Source: Algoriphagus iocasae
GTDB lineage: Bacteria; Bacteroidota; Bacteroidia; Cytophagales; Cyclobacteriaceae
Length of the DNA stretch: 64,000 bases
NCBI RefSeq assembly: GCF_014206875.1
Contig: NZ_JACIJO010000001.1
Location: 62,001-126,000, forward strand
Direction: 5' to 3'
A program made the position numbers and the translations under genes. Of this stretch, positions 56,235-64,000 are shown one piece after another; positions within the stretch are counted from its first letter, which is position 1; every line of letters begins with the position of its first letter. The notes under the pieces are model-generated. The model was not told where the DNA came from, did not search any database, and worked only from the letters and a program-made list of their open reading frames with translations.

Positions 56235-56314
56235 CATTGCGCCATGGCAATGAGCAAGATGTAGGATTGTGCCACAATCCGATCTTGCCCACCGCTGCCA
56301 CAGTGGCGGTGGGG
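56235..56314. other. Cluster of three inverted repeats, candidate oriT
   Basis: Three dyads lie in 80 bases: CATTGC 56235-56240 with GCAATG 56247-56252; a perfect 8-bp palindrome with one central base (GGATTGTG 56264-56271, CACAATCC 56273-56280); and a larger imperfect hairpin at 56288-56314 (CCCACCGC with GCGGTGGG). They sit in the non-coding gap just upstream of the mobilization accessory and relaxase genes, the usual place for an origin of transfer. The nick site is not identified. Confidence 0.5.
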
Positions 56315-56383
56315 GATAAAATTCTCCGAAGTCGCATTTTATAATCCTTTAGGCTCATAACAAAAACAGAAACCCATAAACCA

Positions 56384-56743
56384 ATGTGGCTCACCATCCG
56401 AATTACGCCACAACAGGACCAGCATCTTAAATCCCTGCTGGACAAAGCCTCCTATTGCCAGACGGTAAGTGAGCTGGTACGGGACATGCTTTTCAAAAGA
56501 AAACTCACCTTAAACCACCGCAATGAATCCCTGGAAAAACTGCGGATGGAACTGGGGCAGCTGCGCAGCGAACTCAACCGCATAGGCGTGAACATCAACC
56601 AGATCACACACTACTTTCACCTGAAGGCAGATCCCAAAGAACGGCTTTTCTTTGTACGGGAAATACTCCCTCATTTAGACCGGGCCCAACAAAAAATGAC
56701 CCTTATCCACGAGGTGATTGAAAACCTGAAAATTGAACCCTGA
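56384..56743 (+). CDS. Relaxosome accessory protein (MobC-family, CTn MobA-type)
   Basis: The 119-residue protein starts with a ribbon-helix-helix-like segment (MWLTIRITPQQDQHL, then ASYCQTVSELVRDMLF) and has the family signature LGQLRSELNRIGVNINQITH of bacterial mobilization proteins. These bind oriT and help load the relaxase. Its stop is immediately followed by the relaxase start, so the pair is translationally coupled. In Bacteroides conjugative transposons the equivalent gene is called mobA although the Pfam family is MobC; I leave the symbol open. Confidence 0.82.
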   Translation: MWLTIRITPQQDQHLKSLLDKASYCQTVSELVRDMLFKRKLTLNHRNESLEKLRMELGQLRSELNRIGVNINQITHYFHLKADPKERLFFVREILPHLDRAQQKMTLIHEVIENLKIEP

Positions 56744-57940
56744 TTGGTGGCGAAGATCATTACCGGTAAGTCCATCGCAGGAGCGGTCCGCTACAACGAA
56801 CAAAAGGTGGGAGCGGGCAAAGCCACCCTTTTGGACATGAAGGGCTTTGTGAAAAAAGGATTATCCACCGCAGAAAAAATCCGGGTATTTAAAGATTTGC
56901 AGGAACTCAACCGCAGGACCAAAACCAATACGGTGCACATTTCCCTGAACTTTTCCCCAAAGGATAAGCCGGATAGAGAAAAGCTTTTGAAAATAGCGGC
57001 TGATTATATGAAAGGCATCGGCTTTGAAAAGCAACCCTATTTACTGTATCGGCATTTCGATGCGGCACATCCCCATGTGCATATCGTCACCACGAACATT
57101 GACGAAAACGGGAAACGCATCGAAACCCATAACCTGGGCAGGATATTGTCCGAAAAGGCACGCAGGGAAATTGAAAAGCGGTACCAGTTGATCAAAGCCG
57201 GGGAGCAAAAAAAGGAAAAGATCCCCCTGATCCGTCCCCTGAAACAGGCGCATTACGGAAAGACAGAAACCAAAGCAGCCATTTCCAATATCGTAAGAGA
57301 AGTGACCCGAACCTATCACTTTGCCTCCCTGCCGGAGCTGAATGCAGTACTCGGCTTGTTCCGGGTGAACGCCTATAGGGGAGAGCCGGAAAGCGATATG
57401 CACCGCAATAAAGGCTTGGTATACACCATCCTGGATGCCGATGGAAACAGGACCGGGGTTCCGGTCAAAGCCAGTTCCATTTATTCCGGACCCACACTGG
57501 CACGCCTGGAAAAGCAATTTGAAAAGGGCAGGGTACAGCGTACCCCTTACCGGAAGGACCTTAAGGCATCCATACGCGAAACCATGGGCAACAGCACCTC
57601 CCGGGATGACCTTGTCGAAAAGCTCAAAAGCAAAGGCATCAGGCCCGTGTTTCGGATCAATGCGGAAGGCAGGCTGTATGGAGTGACCTATGTGGATCAT
57701 GCCACCCGAAGTGTGTTCAATGGGTCAGCCCTTGGAAAGGAACTGTCCGCCAATGCGCTTGCGGCCCGGTTTTCCCCGCATTCAGCAGAACCTGAAAACA
57801 GGGAAAACACTTCTGAAAAAGTACTTCAGCCTCAGGTACCGGAGAGTAAGATCACCCTGAACACCTTCCAGGGTGAAGACCCTACGCCTTATGAATTTCG
57901 GCAGAAGAAAAAACGGAAACGAAAAAAACGCCACCTCTAA
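56744..57940 (+). CDS. Relaxase/mobilization nuclease (MobB/VirD2-like)
   Basis: The 398-residue protein begins at TTG 56744, or at GTG 56747 one codon later; no ATG is available. Tyr17 in AGAVRYNEQKV is the likely catalytic tyrosine, and H104-F-D-A-A-H109-P-H111-V-H113 forms the metal-binding three-histidine motif of MobP-type relaxases. The enzyme nicks oriT, becomes covalently attached to the 5' end and pilots the strand into the recipient. The C-terminus is lysine/arginine-rich. It lies between the accessory protein and the coupling protein, the standard order in Bacteroidota ICEs. Confidence 0.88.
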   Translation: MVAKIITGKSIAGAVRYNEQKVGAGKATLLDMKGFVKKGLSTAEKIRVFKDLQELNRRTKTNTVHISLNFSPKDKPDREKLLKIAADYMKGIGFEKQPYLLYRHFDAAHPHVHIVTTNIDENGKRIETHNLGRILSEKARREIEKRYQLIKAGEQKKEKIPLIRPLKQAHYGKTETKAAISNIVREVTRTYHFASLPELNAVLGLFRVNAYRGEPESDMHRNKGLVYTILDADGNRTGVPVKASSIYSGPTLARLEKQFEKGRVQRTPYRKDLKASIRETMGNSTSRDDLVEKLKSKGIRPVFRINAEGRLYGVTYVDHATRSVFNGSALGKELSANALAARFSPHSAEPENRENTSEKVLQPQVPESKITLNTFQGEDPTPYEFRQKKKRKRKKRHL

Positions 57941-57950
57941 AACCCCAAAA

Positions 57951-59930
57951 ATGCAAACCGGAGAAAATATAGAAGGCTTACGGAAGATCATAGACCTGAC
58001 CCGGAAAATCAGTATCGGCATGCTGTGCCTTCACGGGTACTACTATTGTTATCCTTCATTCAGGGAGTGGGGGATGACCCACGAGATAACAGACCGGCTG
58101 TTGATGCACATCAGGGATACCGGGCTGTTCACCCATTTTTATACCTCTAAACTTTTTGCTTTGGGGCTGCTGCTCATTTCCCTGATCGGGACAAAAGGCA
58201 AAAAAGAAGAAACCATTACCCTGGCACGTGTTCTATGGCCGCTTATCAGTGGAACGTTGTTATATGGCGGCAGCCCTTTGGTGTTTTACCTCCCTATGGG
58301 AGAACAGGAAAACAGCCTGCTTTACATGGGGATCACCGCACTGGGATACGCCCTTATCCTGATGGGAGGGGCCATGCTCGGGAGAATGCTTAAAAATCGC
58401 CTCAGCCAGGATGTGTTTAACCACCTGAACGAGACCTTTCCCCAGGAGGAACGCTTCCTGGAAAATGAATATTCCGTGAACCTTCCGGCCCGCTACAAAC
58501 TAAAAAAGAAAGTCCGACACTCATGGATCAATATCATCAATCCCTTCCGGGCGCTGCTGGTGGCAGGGACACCCGGATCAGGAAAAAGTTATTTCGTCAT
58601 CCGCCACGTCATCACCCAGCATATCAGGAAAGGCTTTTCCATGTTTGTCTATGACTTCAAGTACGATGACCTTTCGCGCATAGCGTACAATACCCTGCAG
58701 CATCATGGTTCAGCATATGGGGTGAAGCCTGAATTCTATACGATCAATTTTGACCGCCTCTCCCATACCCATCGCTGCAACCCGCTGGAACCGGATTTAA
58801 TGCTGGATATTACCGATGCCTCTGAAGCAGCACGGACGATTATGCTGGGGCTCAACCGGGAATGGATACGCAAACAGGGCGATTTCTTCGTGGAAAGCCC
58901 GATCAACTTTTTAACAGCCATTATCTGGTTTTTAAAAAAACACAGGCATGGGAAATACTGTACCCTTCCCCATGTGATCGAACTGATGCAGGTGGATTAT
59001 GAGAAGCTTTTCACGGTGCTCCGTACAGAACCCGAAATAGAAGTTCTGATCAACCCCTTCGTTTCCGCCCTGGTCAAGAAAGCATTTGACCAGCTGGAAG
59101 GGCAGGTGGCCAGCGCCAAAATTACCATGGCCCGGCTTTCTTCACCGCAGCTGTATTATGTCCTTTCAGAAAGTGAATTCACCCTGGATTTGAATAACCC
59201 TAAGGCCCCTAAAATCATTTGCATGGGCAACAACCCGCAAAAGCAACAGGTGTATGGGGCGGTATTGTCCCTGTACATTTCACGTATCGTCAAGCTGGTC
59301 AACCAAAAAGGAAAACTCAAGTCCAGTCTCATATTCGATGAGTTTCCCACGATCTATTTCAATGGGATTGATAACCTGATTGCCACGGCACGATCCAATA
59401 AAGTAGCTACCTGCCTGGGGGTACAGGACTACAGCCAGCTTAAGAAAGACTACGGCAGGGAACAGGCCGAAGTGATCATGAATACGGTGGGGAATTTCAT
59501 CAGCGGTCAGGTGTTGGGCGATACCGCCAAACAACTCTCCGAACGCTTCGGAAGGATTGTCCAGGACCGGGAAAGCATTTCCATAAACAGTTCAGAAACC
59601 TCCGTGTCAAAATCCACCCAGCTGGACCAGGCGGTCCCGCCTTCCACCATAGCCTCGCTTTCGTCCGGTGCGTTTGTGGGAATGGTGGCTGATACGCCAG
59701 ATCAAAAGATAGCCCTGAAAGCTTTTCACGCAGAAATCCTCAATGACCATGATGCCTTAAAAAAGGAGGAGGAAAACTACCGTCAAATCCCGAAAGTCAG
59801 GGACATCACCCAGGAAGAAGTGGAGCAGAATTACCGGAGGATAAAAACAGAAGTAGCCGAGATCGTCCGTATGGAAATGGAACGTGTCTTTGATACCCCC
59901 GGACTGGGACATCTGATCATCAGAGGTTAA
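57951..59930 (+). CDS. Type IV coupling protein (TraG/VirD4-like, CTn MobC)
   Basis: The ATG at 57951, 10 bases after the relaxase stop, is preferred to 57873, which overlaps it. The 659-residue protein has N-terminal membrane helices (about residues 25-150), Walker A AGTPGSGKSYF near 205, Walker B SSLIFDEFPTIYF near 457, and the later ATCLGVQDYSQL and GNFISGQVLGDTAKQLSERFG blocks of TraG/VirD4 ATPases. It links the relaxosome to the mating channel at the inner membrane. It is the last gene of the mobilization operon and is convergent with the tra genes. Confidence 0.9.
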   Translation: MQTGENIEGLRKIIDLTRKISIGMLCLHGYYYCYPSFREWGMTHEITDRLLMHIRDTGLFTHFYTSKLFALGLLLISLIGTKGKKEETITLARVLWPLISGTLLYGGSPLVFYLPMGEQENSLLYMGITALGYALILMGGAMLGRMLKNRLSQDVFNHLNETFPQEERFLENEYSVNLPARYKLKKKVRHSWINIINPFRALLVAGTPGSGKSYFVIRHVITQHIRKGFSMFVYDFKYDDLSRIAYNTLQHHGSAYGVKPEFYTINFDRLSHTHRCNPLEPDLMLDITDASEAARTIMLGLNREWIRKQGDFFVESPINFLTAIIWFLKKHRHGKYCTLPHVIELMQVDYEKLFTVLRTEPEIEVLINPFVSALVKKAFDQLEGQVASAKITMARLSSPQLYYVLSESEFTLDLNNPKAPKIICMGNNPQKQQVYGAVLSLYISRIVKLVNQKGKLKSSLIFDEFPTIYFNGIDNLIATARSNKVATCLGVQDYSQLKKDYGREQAEVIMNTVGNFISGQVLGDTAKQLSERFGRIVQDRESISINSSETSVSKSTQLDQAVPPSTIASLSSGAFVGMVADTPDQKIALKAFHAEILNDHDALKKEEENYRQIPKVRDITQEEVEQNYRRIKTEVAEIVRMEMERVFDTPGLGHLIIRG

Positions 59931-59936
59931 TACCAG

Positions 59937-59965
59937 AAAAAAAAGACCCGGCTCAATGCCGGGCC
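59937..59965 (-). terminator. Intrinsic terminator of the tra operon
   Basis: GACCCGGC at 59945-59952 pairs with GCCGGGCC at 59958-59965 (one mismatch at the base), and on the minus strand a run of eight Ts follows. It should stop the minus-strand tra transcript. Confidence 0.82.
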
Positions 59966-59982
59966 TGTTGTACCTCAATTGT

Positions 59983-60723
59983 TTACATGCCTTTATACTT
60001 TCTGGCCCGGGTCCTTTTTTGCGCTTTGGCAGGTTTCTTTTGCGCTTTGGAATCCTGATCCTGCTTTGCAGACAATCCCTCTGCAGCCAGGCGTTTTCCC
60101 GATGCATCATACAGGTTCAGAGACTTGAACCTGGGGTTGGCTTCCAGGTGAAACCGGCCTTCCCTGTCTTCCAGTTCCACGCTGTGAAGATTGCCCTTTT
60201 TAAGGCTATAGAACAAAAGGTCCTTTTGATCGGGATTTTCTATAGAAGCAATGGGCAGTTTGGTCACCTCCTTTTCCAGGTCAAATCCATAGTTCTGGTG
60301 GTATTGCTTTACAGGGTGCTGCCCCTTATCATCTTTCTGGCGCAAATCCAGTTGCAGCCAGGCATTGTAACGTTCCCCCTCCCTGTTGAACAGGCTCTTG
60401 AAAACGGCCCTGCCTTCCAGCAGGTTGAAAGCTTCCTTGGCAGAAATACCCTGGTTATGGTAAAAGCGCTGCGACAGCTCCCGCCCATCAGCATGGGTAA
60501 GAGTGGCATCAAAACCATTGTAGAAATACCTGCCTTCTTCAGATTTTCTAAAGTGCAGGTGATAGTCCAGCTTTTTATTGTCAGGATCTTTGGTGAGGTG
60601 TAATTCAATTTCACTTTTCCCGGATTTAACCTGTTTTTCCAGTTCCTGGTGAAGCGATTCCCCAAAGCCGGAATATTTCAGGCGATCCTGTAAGTCTTCG
60701 ATATTTTGTTTTACAGTCATCAT
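59983..60723 (-). CDS. ICE-associated protein, DUF3945-like
   Basis: The 246-residue cytoplasmic protein starts MMTVKQNIEDLQDRLKYSGF and contains HFRKSEEGRYFYNGFDATL and ISAKEAFNLLEGRAVFKSL, motifs found in DUF3945-type proteins of Bacteroidota conjugative elements. The C-terminus is lysine-rich (KAQKKPAKAQKRTRARKY) and may bind nucleic acid. Its ATG overlaps the TraN stop by one base. Its role in transfer is unknown. Confidence 0.68.
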   Translation of the reverse strand: MMTVKQNIEDLQDRLKYSGFGESLHQELEKQVKSGKSEIELHLTKDPDNKKLDYHLHFRKSEEGRYFYNGFDATLTHADGRELSQRFYHNQGISAKEAFNLLEGRAVFKSLFNREGERYNAWLQLDLRQKDDKGQHPVKQYHQNYGFDLEKEVTKLPIASIENPDQKDLLFYSLKKGNLHSVELEDREGRFHLEANPRFKSLNLYDASGKRLAAEGLSAKQDQDSKAQKKPAKAQKRTRARKYKGM

Positions 60724-61565
60724 CAGTCTTGTTTAGGTTGAGGAAGGACAATCGGATCGGCCTTCAATATCTTTTTTTCCCGGATAGCCAGCATGGAATG
60801 GCGGTCCCCGTTTTTCTCAAAACAGCGGATTTCGAAAATCTTGGCATCGGAAATGGTAAAGCCGGAAAAGGCAAACACCACGATGGCACCGGATTTACCA
60901 CCCACACCTTGAGCAGTCTTGCGGGCGACAGGTTCCAGGGGAACCCGTCTTACCGCAGTTCGTCTGGACTGCTTTTTATCCCGGATGAAGAACTCCCATT
61001 TTTCGGTCAGGAAATCTATATTACTATTGTTTTCCACCGCCAGCTGAAAGAATAATACCCCTTCATGCTGAAAAACCTGCCCGGTTCCCAACCTTACTTT
61101 GCCTTGTCTTTTGCCCCATTTGATAGCCCCGGGTTCCCGGCTGGCAGCTTCCCCGACAAAATCTGCTACTTCGCCAGGAGTAAGGCCTGTACCCTTTAGT
61201 TTGACCGTGGTATGTTCCGCATTTTTTTGCTCCGCCATTTTTATAGGACGGGCATCGGGGTAGTTGGTATAGCTGACCGTAAAAGGATACAGCTCTTTAT
61301 CTACGGTCATCACGTACATGCTGGTAGAAGGAAAATACCTTTCCCCGGCTTTTAATTTCAGGATATGGGGTGCCTCAGGGTCTTTCTCAGCCAGGATAGC
61401 CCCATTCCCGAAATCCGCACTGACCACCGCTGCAGGGAATATCAGTACGGTGGTTTTGTTCCACCCGATGCCAAGGGGATATGTTTTTACCCGCGCCTGT
61501 TGGGCGAACTGGGCATGGCAAATCTGGGATAGCCCGAGAGCTATCAGAATCATGAAGGTTTTCAT
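60723..61565 (-). CDS. traN: Conjugative transposon protein TraN
   Basis: The 280-residue protein has a Sec signal peptide (MKTFMILIALGLSQICHAQ) and the TraN pattern: YPLGIGWNKTTVLIFPAAV, then KLKAGERYFPSTSMYVMTVD, where the wild-type family shows a conserved lysine-rich beta domain resembling VirB9. It should form part of the outer-membrane core of the mating channel. It begins 20 bases after the TraM stop and overlaps the next gene by one base. Confidence 0.88.
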   Translation of the reverse strand: MKTFMILIALGLSQICHAQFAQQARVKTYPLGIGWNKTTVLIFPAAVVSADFGNGAILAEKDPEAPHILKLKAGERYFPSTSMYVMTVDKELYPFTVSYTNYPDARPIKMAEQKNAEHTTVKLKGTGLTPGEVADFVGEAASREPGAIKWGKRQGKVRLGTGQVFQHEGVLFFQLAVENNSNIDFLTEKWEFFIRDKKQSRRTAVRRVPLEPVARKTAQGVGGKSGAIVVFAFSGFTISDAKIFEIRCFEKNGDRHSMLAIREKKILKADPIVLPQPKQD

Positions 61566-61585
61566 ACAATTGAATTTAGTGGTTA

Positions 61586-62809
61586 TTACCTGTGAATAGA
61601 TTGATCCGTCAACAGCAGGGGATGCCCTGCTTTGACATGCACCCGGATCAGTTTGGCTTTTTTGGAAAAAATGCCTTTTACCGTTTCCAGCCCGGCCATA
61701 GAGGCCTGCGCCTCCCAGGAGCCGGACATGGACATCTTATTTAAAGACTGCACCCCGTCTCCCGCTCCCTGTTTGACAGCATCCCGCGTAATGGTATTGG
61801 GAATCCGTATACCCGGCAGGGCATCCAGGCCAGTTACGGTAAGATCCACGGGAATGATCAGGTTGTCTGAGCGGATGGCCTCCACCTGGATATGAAGGCG
61901 CTCCCCGTTTAAACGGCAAACACCCGTTACCGGAGTGCCTGCCGGGAACTCCACACCTTTGATATAAACCGTTTGGGAGAGCTCCATACGGATAGAGGCA
62001 CCACTTACAATTTCCTGATCCACCGTCACACGGGCCGGAATGGCTGGCCTTATATCCGAAAATGGGGCTGTATCCTTCTTTTCCAGGGAATAGAACCGGT
62101 TTTGAGGTTTTGGTGCATGGCGAACCTCCTGCTCCGTGCTTTCTTCAGGGGAGAGGCTTACCTCAAAAGCCTTGGAGCTTAGAAGTTCCGCTTCCTGATT
62201 TAAGCGCTGCTGCACACGTCCGGGATGCTGCACATCGAGCAATTTATCCAGCATCTGATCAATTTTTTCCATTTCAGGGTCCTCTGCCGGGGCCATTACA
62301 GCCGACATCATAGACTCCAGATGTTGCAGTTCAGGATCGGGTGCTATTGCTGTTCCGGGTTCCCCTTCAGGAATTGTTGCTTCCCGGGTCACCGTCAGCG
62401 GTTCTTCGGAGGGTTGTAGTAATGCTTCCAGATCGGATAATTTTTCCGAAACCGCATTTTCAGTTTCCATAAGGGTGCTTTTTCTTTCCAGCCCCGCCAG
62501 CACGTGTTCCGTAGTGTCCGCCTGGGGCCCTGTAACACGGGCAAAGGGGTCCATTCGCATTTGCTCCCTCTTTTGGGCGGCCCTTCTCTCCGAGCGTTCA
62601 TAAGAGGCCAGCTTGTCCGGGGCCAGGGAGTCTACTTGGGCTTCGGGAAGGGAGATGTTGAGGCCTCCGGGCTGTTTTTGAGGCAAATCCGAAGTGCCTT
62701 TTCCGCCTCCCAGTGCCCAGAAGGCCAGGCATAGGAAGGGGAGGGTCAATAGTGGTAATGCCAGCAGGAATTTCCGCTCTCTTTTCTGTTTTTCAGTGAT
62801 CTGTTTCAT
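61586..62809 (-). CDS. traM: Conjugative transposon protein TraM
   Basis: The ATG at 62809 gives 407 residues and places the single membrane helix at residues 14-33 (FLLALPLLTLPFLCLAFWAL); the alternative start at 62851 adds 14 residues overlapping the upstream gene further. A long acidic/proline-rich periplasmic region (about 35-260) leads to a C-terminal VirB10-like domain (MELSQTVYIKGVEFPAGTPV). It should bridge the inner and outer membranes in the mating complex. The order on the minus strand is J-K-L-M-N, as in CTnDOT-type elements. Confidence 0.88.
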   Translation of the reverse strand: MKQITEKQKRERKFLLALPLLTLPFLCLAFWALGGGKGTSDLPQKQPGGLNISLPEAQVDSLAPDKLASYERSERRAAQKREQMRMDPFARVTGPQADTTEHVLAGLERKSTLMETENAVSEKLSDLEALLQPSEEPLTVTREATIPEGEPGTAIAPDPELQHLESMMSAVMAPAEDPEMEKIDQMLDKLLDVQHPGRVQQRLNQEAELLSSKAFEVSLSPEESTEQEVRHAPKPQNRFYSLEKKDTAPFSDIRPAIPARVTVDQEIVSGASIRMELSQTVYIKGVEFPAGTPVTGVCRLNGERLHIQVEAIRSDNLIIPVDLTVTGLDALPGIRIPNTITRDAVKQGAGDGVQSLNKMSMSGSWEAQASMAGLETVKGIFSKKAKLIRVHVKAGHPLLLTDQSIHR

Positions 62810-63083
62810 AGGGTAGTGTATGTAGTGGATTATAAATAGTGGAATCAGCATAGGGAAGAACAGGCTCTTCTAAGGGAAGTGGCATCCTTTCATTTGTTCC
62901 GGCAAGCCCCCGGTAGAGGATGACGCAGGAAGCTATCGTACATAAAGCCAGTAAGACTACAACAGCTCCTTTTTTTGAGCTTTCTGAAAGGCTGTTCAGC
63001 CATGTAGCCATGGCCTTTATCGGTGAGAGGCCACCCGAAAGCACTGCTGTTTTCGGGTTGGTGGAGGAGTCGGACATACTCAT
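62793..63083 (-). CDS. traL: Small TraL-position membrane protein
   Basis: The 96-residue protein has one membrane helix at about 39-57 (GAVVVLLALCTIASCVILY) and sits exactly between traK and traM, overlapping traK by four bases and traM by 17. This is the location and size of TraL in Bacteroides-type conjugative transposons. The sequence itself is too short to assign on its own, so the symbol is by position. Confidence 0.68.
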   Translation of the reverse strand: MSMSDSSTNPKTAVLSGGLSPIKAMATWLNSLSESSKKGAVVVLLALCTIASCVILYRGLAGTNERMPLPLEEPVLPYADSTIYNPLHTLPYETDH

Positions 63084-63697
63084 CGCTTTTCCGATTTGAG
63101 GGTTTCATTGGAAATCGTTTCCCAGTTTTCAACCAGGAACCCATGCGGGTTCTGGTCAGAACGATCAATGTGGCGCAATTGCCCCGATGTTACCAGCCTT
63201 CGGGTGACAATCGAGGTGGAGCGGATGACCTTCTGCTTTCCGAAATAGCGGAACCCGTAAGGATAGGAATCCAGTGAAATATGGATGCTGTCCATCTGAA
63301 CCGTCTGGTTCATATTTGCCGAAACCATATCCGTATAATAGCCCCGTTCCCTTAAATTGTCGTAGACCTTTTTGGCAGAGCCATCCGCCAGATAGAGGCT
63401 TTTGGTGATCTGGTCCCGAATAAAATGTTCATCAGGACTTAAGGTAAAGAAGTAATGATGGAACATTTTGACATGGTCCCGGGCTTCGACAGGAATATTT
63501 TCTTTTTTTTCCGATGAAAAAGCCTCCAAAGCCTTTCCCTGTGAAAGAATATAAATACGCTCCTGGGCTGTTTCAATGGCCCGTATTGCCATAATTCCCA
63601 TATAAGCCGAAAAGAGCATGGACAGGACAACAGAGGCAAAAGAAAGGTATTTGACATGGCGGAATGCCGTGTCCAGATTTTTCAGGTTCTCAAACAT
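63080..63697 (-). CDS. traK: Conjugative transposon protein TraK
   Basis: The 205-residue protein starts MFENLKNLDTAFRHVKYLSF, followed by a membrane helix (about 20-38) and a periplasmic VirB8-like domain with DHVKMFHHYFFTLSPDEHFI and the conserved SLYLADGSAKKVYDNLRERG. TraK is an inner-membrane scaffold of the mating channel. It overlaps traL by four bases (ATGA) and follows traJ by five bases. Confidence 0.92.
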   Translation of the reverse strand: MFENLKNLDTAFRHVKYLSFASVVLSMLFSAYMGIMAIRAIETAQERIYILSQGKALEAFSSEKKENIPVEARDHVKMFHHYFFTLSPDEHFIRDQITKSLYLADGSAKKVYDNLRERGYYTDMVSANMNQTVQMDSIHISLDSYPYGFRYFGKQKVIRSTSIVTRRLVTSGQLRHIDRSDQNPHGFLVENWETISNETLKSEKR

Positions 63698-63702
63698 AGA
63701 AA

Positions 63703-64000
63703 TCAGTGTTTTAGCATTTGTGATACGGCACTGCCACCTGCCGCAGCGGCTTTGGTGCTTTGATTTAAAAGGCCATCCCTGCCTCCGGGCTGAACAATAA
63801 AACCTGCCACATTGGGAACGGTGATGTACCCTATAATGGCGATGACCATAAAGACCAGGTACCCCAGGGAACTGCTGAAGTCCCCGTCCAGCACCATCAT
63901 ATTGAGCTGAATTTTGGCAATGATCGCCCCGAAGATATTGGCGATGGGAAGCCAGAGGGACACATTGATATAGCGGGCAAACCAGGCGGACAGCGTATGC
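63703..64000 (-). CDS. traJ: Conjugative transposon protein TraJ, C-terminal part
   Basis: The frame runs off the right edge of the window; only the last 98 codons are present. WFARYINVSLWLPIANIFGA and KIQLNMM, two hydrophobic helices (including YLVFMVIAIIGYITVPNVAGF) and the alanine-rich tail match the end of TraJ, the polytopic VirB6-like inner-membrane protein. It is the first visible gene of the minus-strand tra operon, whose upstream part (traA-I) should lie beyond 64000. Confidence 0.85.
   Translation of the reverse strand, partial: HTLSAWFARYINVSLWLPIANIFGAIIAKIQLNMMVLDGDFSSSLGYLVFMVIAIIGYITVPNVAGFIVQPGGRDGLLNQSTKAAAAGGSAVSQMLKH

Noticed and set aside
57041..57700. 219-codon minus-strand frame across the relaxase gene
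   Set aside because: It is antisense to the relaxase, which has clear catalytic motifs in the plus frame.
59956..60603. 215-codon plus-strand frame overlapping the DUF3945-like gene
   Set aside because: It starts inside the tra terminator hairpin and is the complement of a better supported minus-strand gene with coupled start and C-terminal basic tail.

Overview
The window looks like a Bacteroidota chromosome, probably Cyclobacteriaceae-like (Algoriphagus/Cyclobacterium type). This is inferred from DUF4221-type propeller lipoproteins, a DUF5687 ABC permease, T9SS sorting domains, a DUF6090 protein, a DUF2721 protein and Bacteroides-type Tra/Mob genes. No rRNA, intact tRNA or CRISPR array was found.

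Positions 1 to about 23.4 kb are ordinary chromosome: the 3' end of pruA, three lipoproteins (two adjacent paralogues), fabG, lpdA, an ECF sigma/anti-sigma pair, a DUF2721 protein, a GDPD lipoprotein overlapping a threonine aldolase, rarA, a four-helix-bundle protein, a nitroreductase, an ABC exporter pair, a tripartite RND efflux operon and a secreted esterase. Most transcription units end in clear hairpin terminators.

From about 23.5 kb the window is accessory DNA whose base composition changes in steps, judged by eye. A very AT-rich two-gene unit comes first (SF1 helicase with a degenerate NERD-like N-terminus, plus a DUF2290-like protein, 23.9-27 kb). Next is a 1950-residue Avs-like protein with a Cap4-like nuclease domain and a STAND ATPase (27.4-33.2 kb), with a (TTCT)7 tract upstream. 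A T9SS surface protein and a 3455-residue SpvB/RHS toxin follow (33.4-45.6 kb), with an AT-richer tip and an adjacent lipoprotein that may give immunity. Then come an IS1-like remnant, an orphan T9SS domain and a DUF6090 protein.

Positions 48.3-55.85 kb hold the most interesting unit, a tight six-gene minus-strand operon: XRE regulator, Cas4-like Fe-S nuclease, long prokaryotic Argonaute with an apparently complete D-E-D-D catalytic set, a 122-residue protein, a gluzincin-type metalloprotease (HELCH plus ExxxD) and a Pif1-like helicase with an acidic tail. Twelve-base repeats upstream of the XRE gene look like its operators. I read this as an Argonaute-centred defence or plasmid-interference system; the protease and Pif1 components are not part of any pAgo system I know.

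From 55.95 kb to the end is the conjugation module of an integrative conjugative element (ICE): an inverted-repeat cluster that could be oriT, a mobilization accessory protein, a relaxase, a VirD4/TraG-type coupling protein, and on the minus strand traJ (partial)-K-L-M-N plus one further gene. The pAgo operon sits directly beside the mobilization genes, so it is probably ICE cargo. The right end of the element and its integrase lie outside the window. Its left end is unresolved; a degenerate tRNA-3'-end-like sequence at about 23.5 kb is one possible relic of a boundary.
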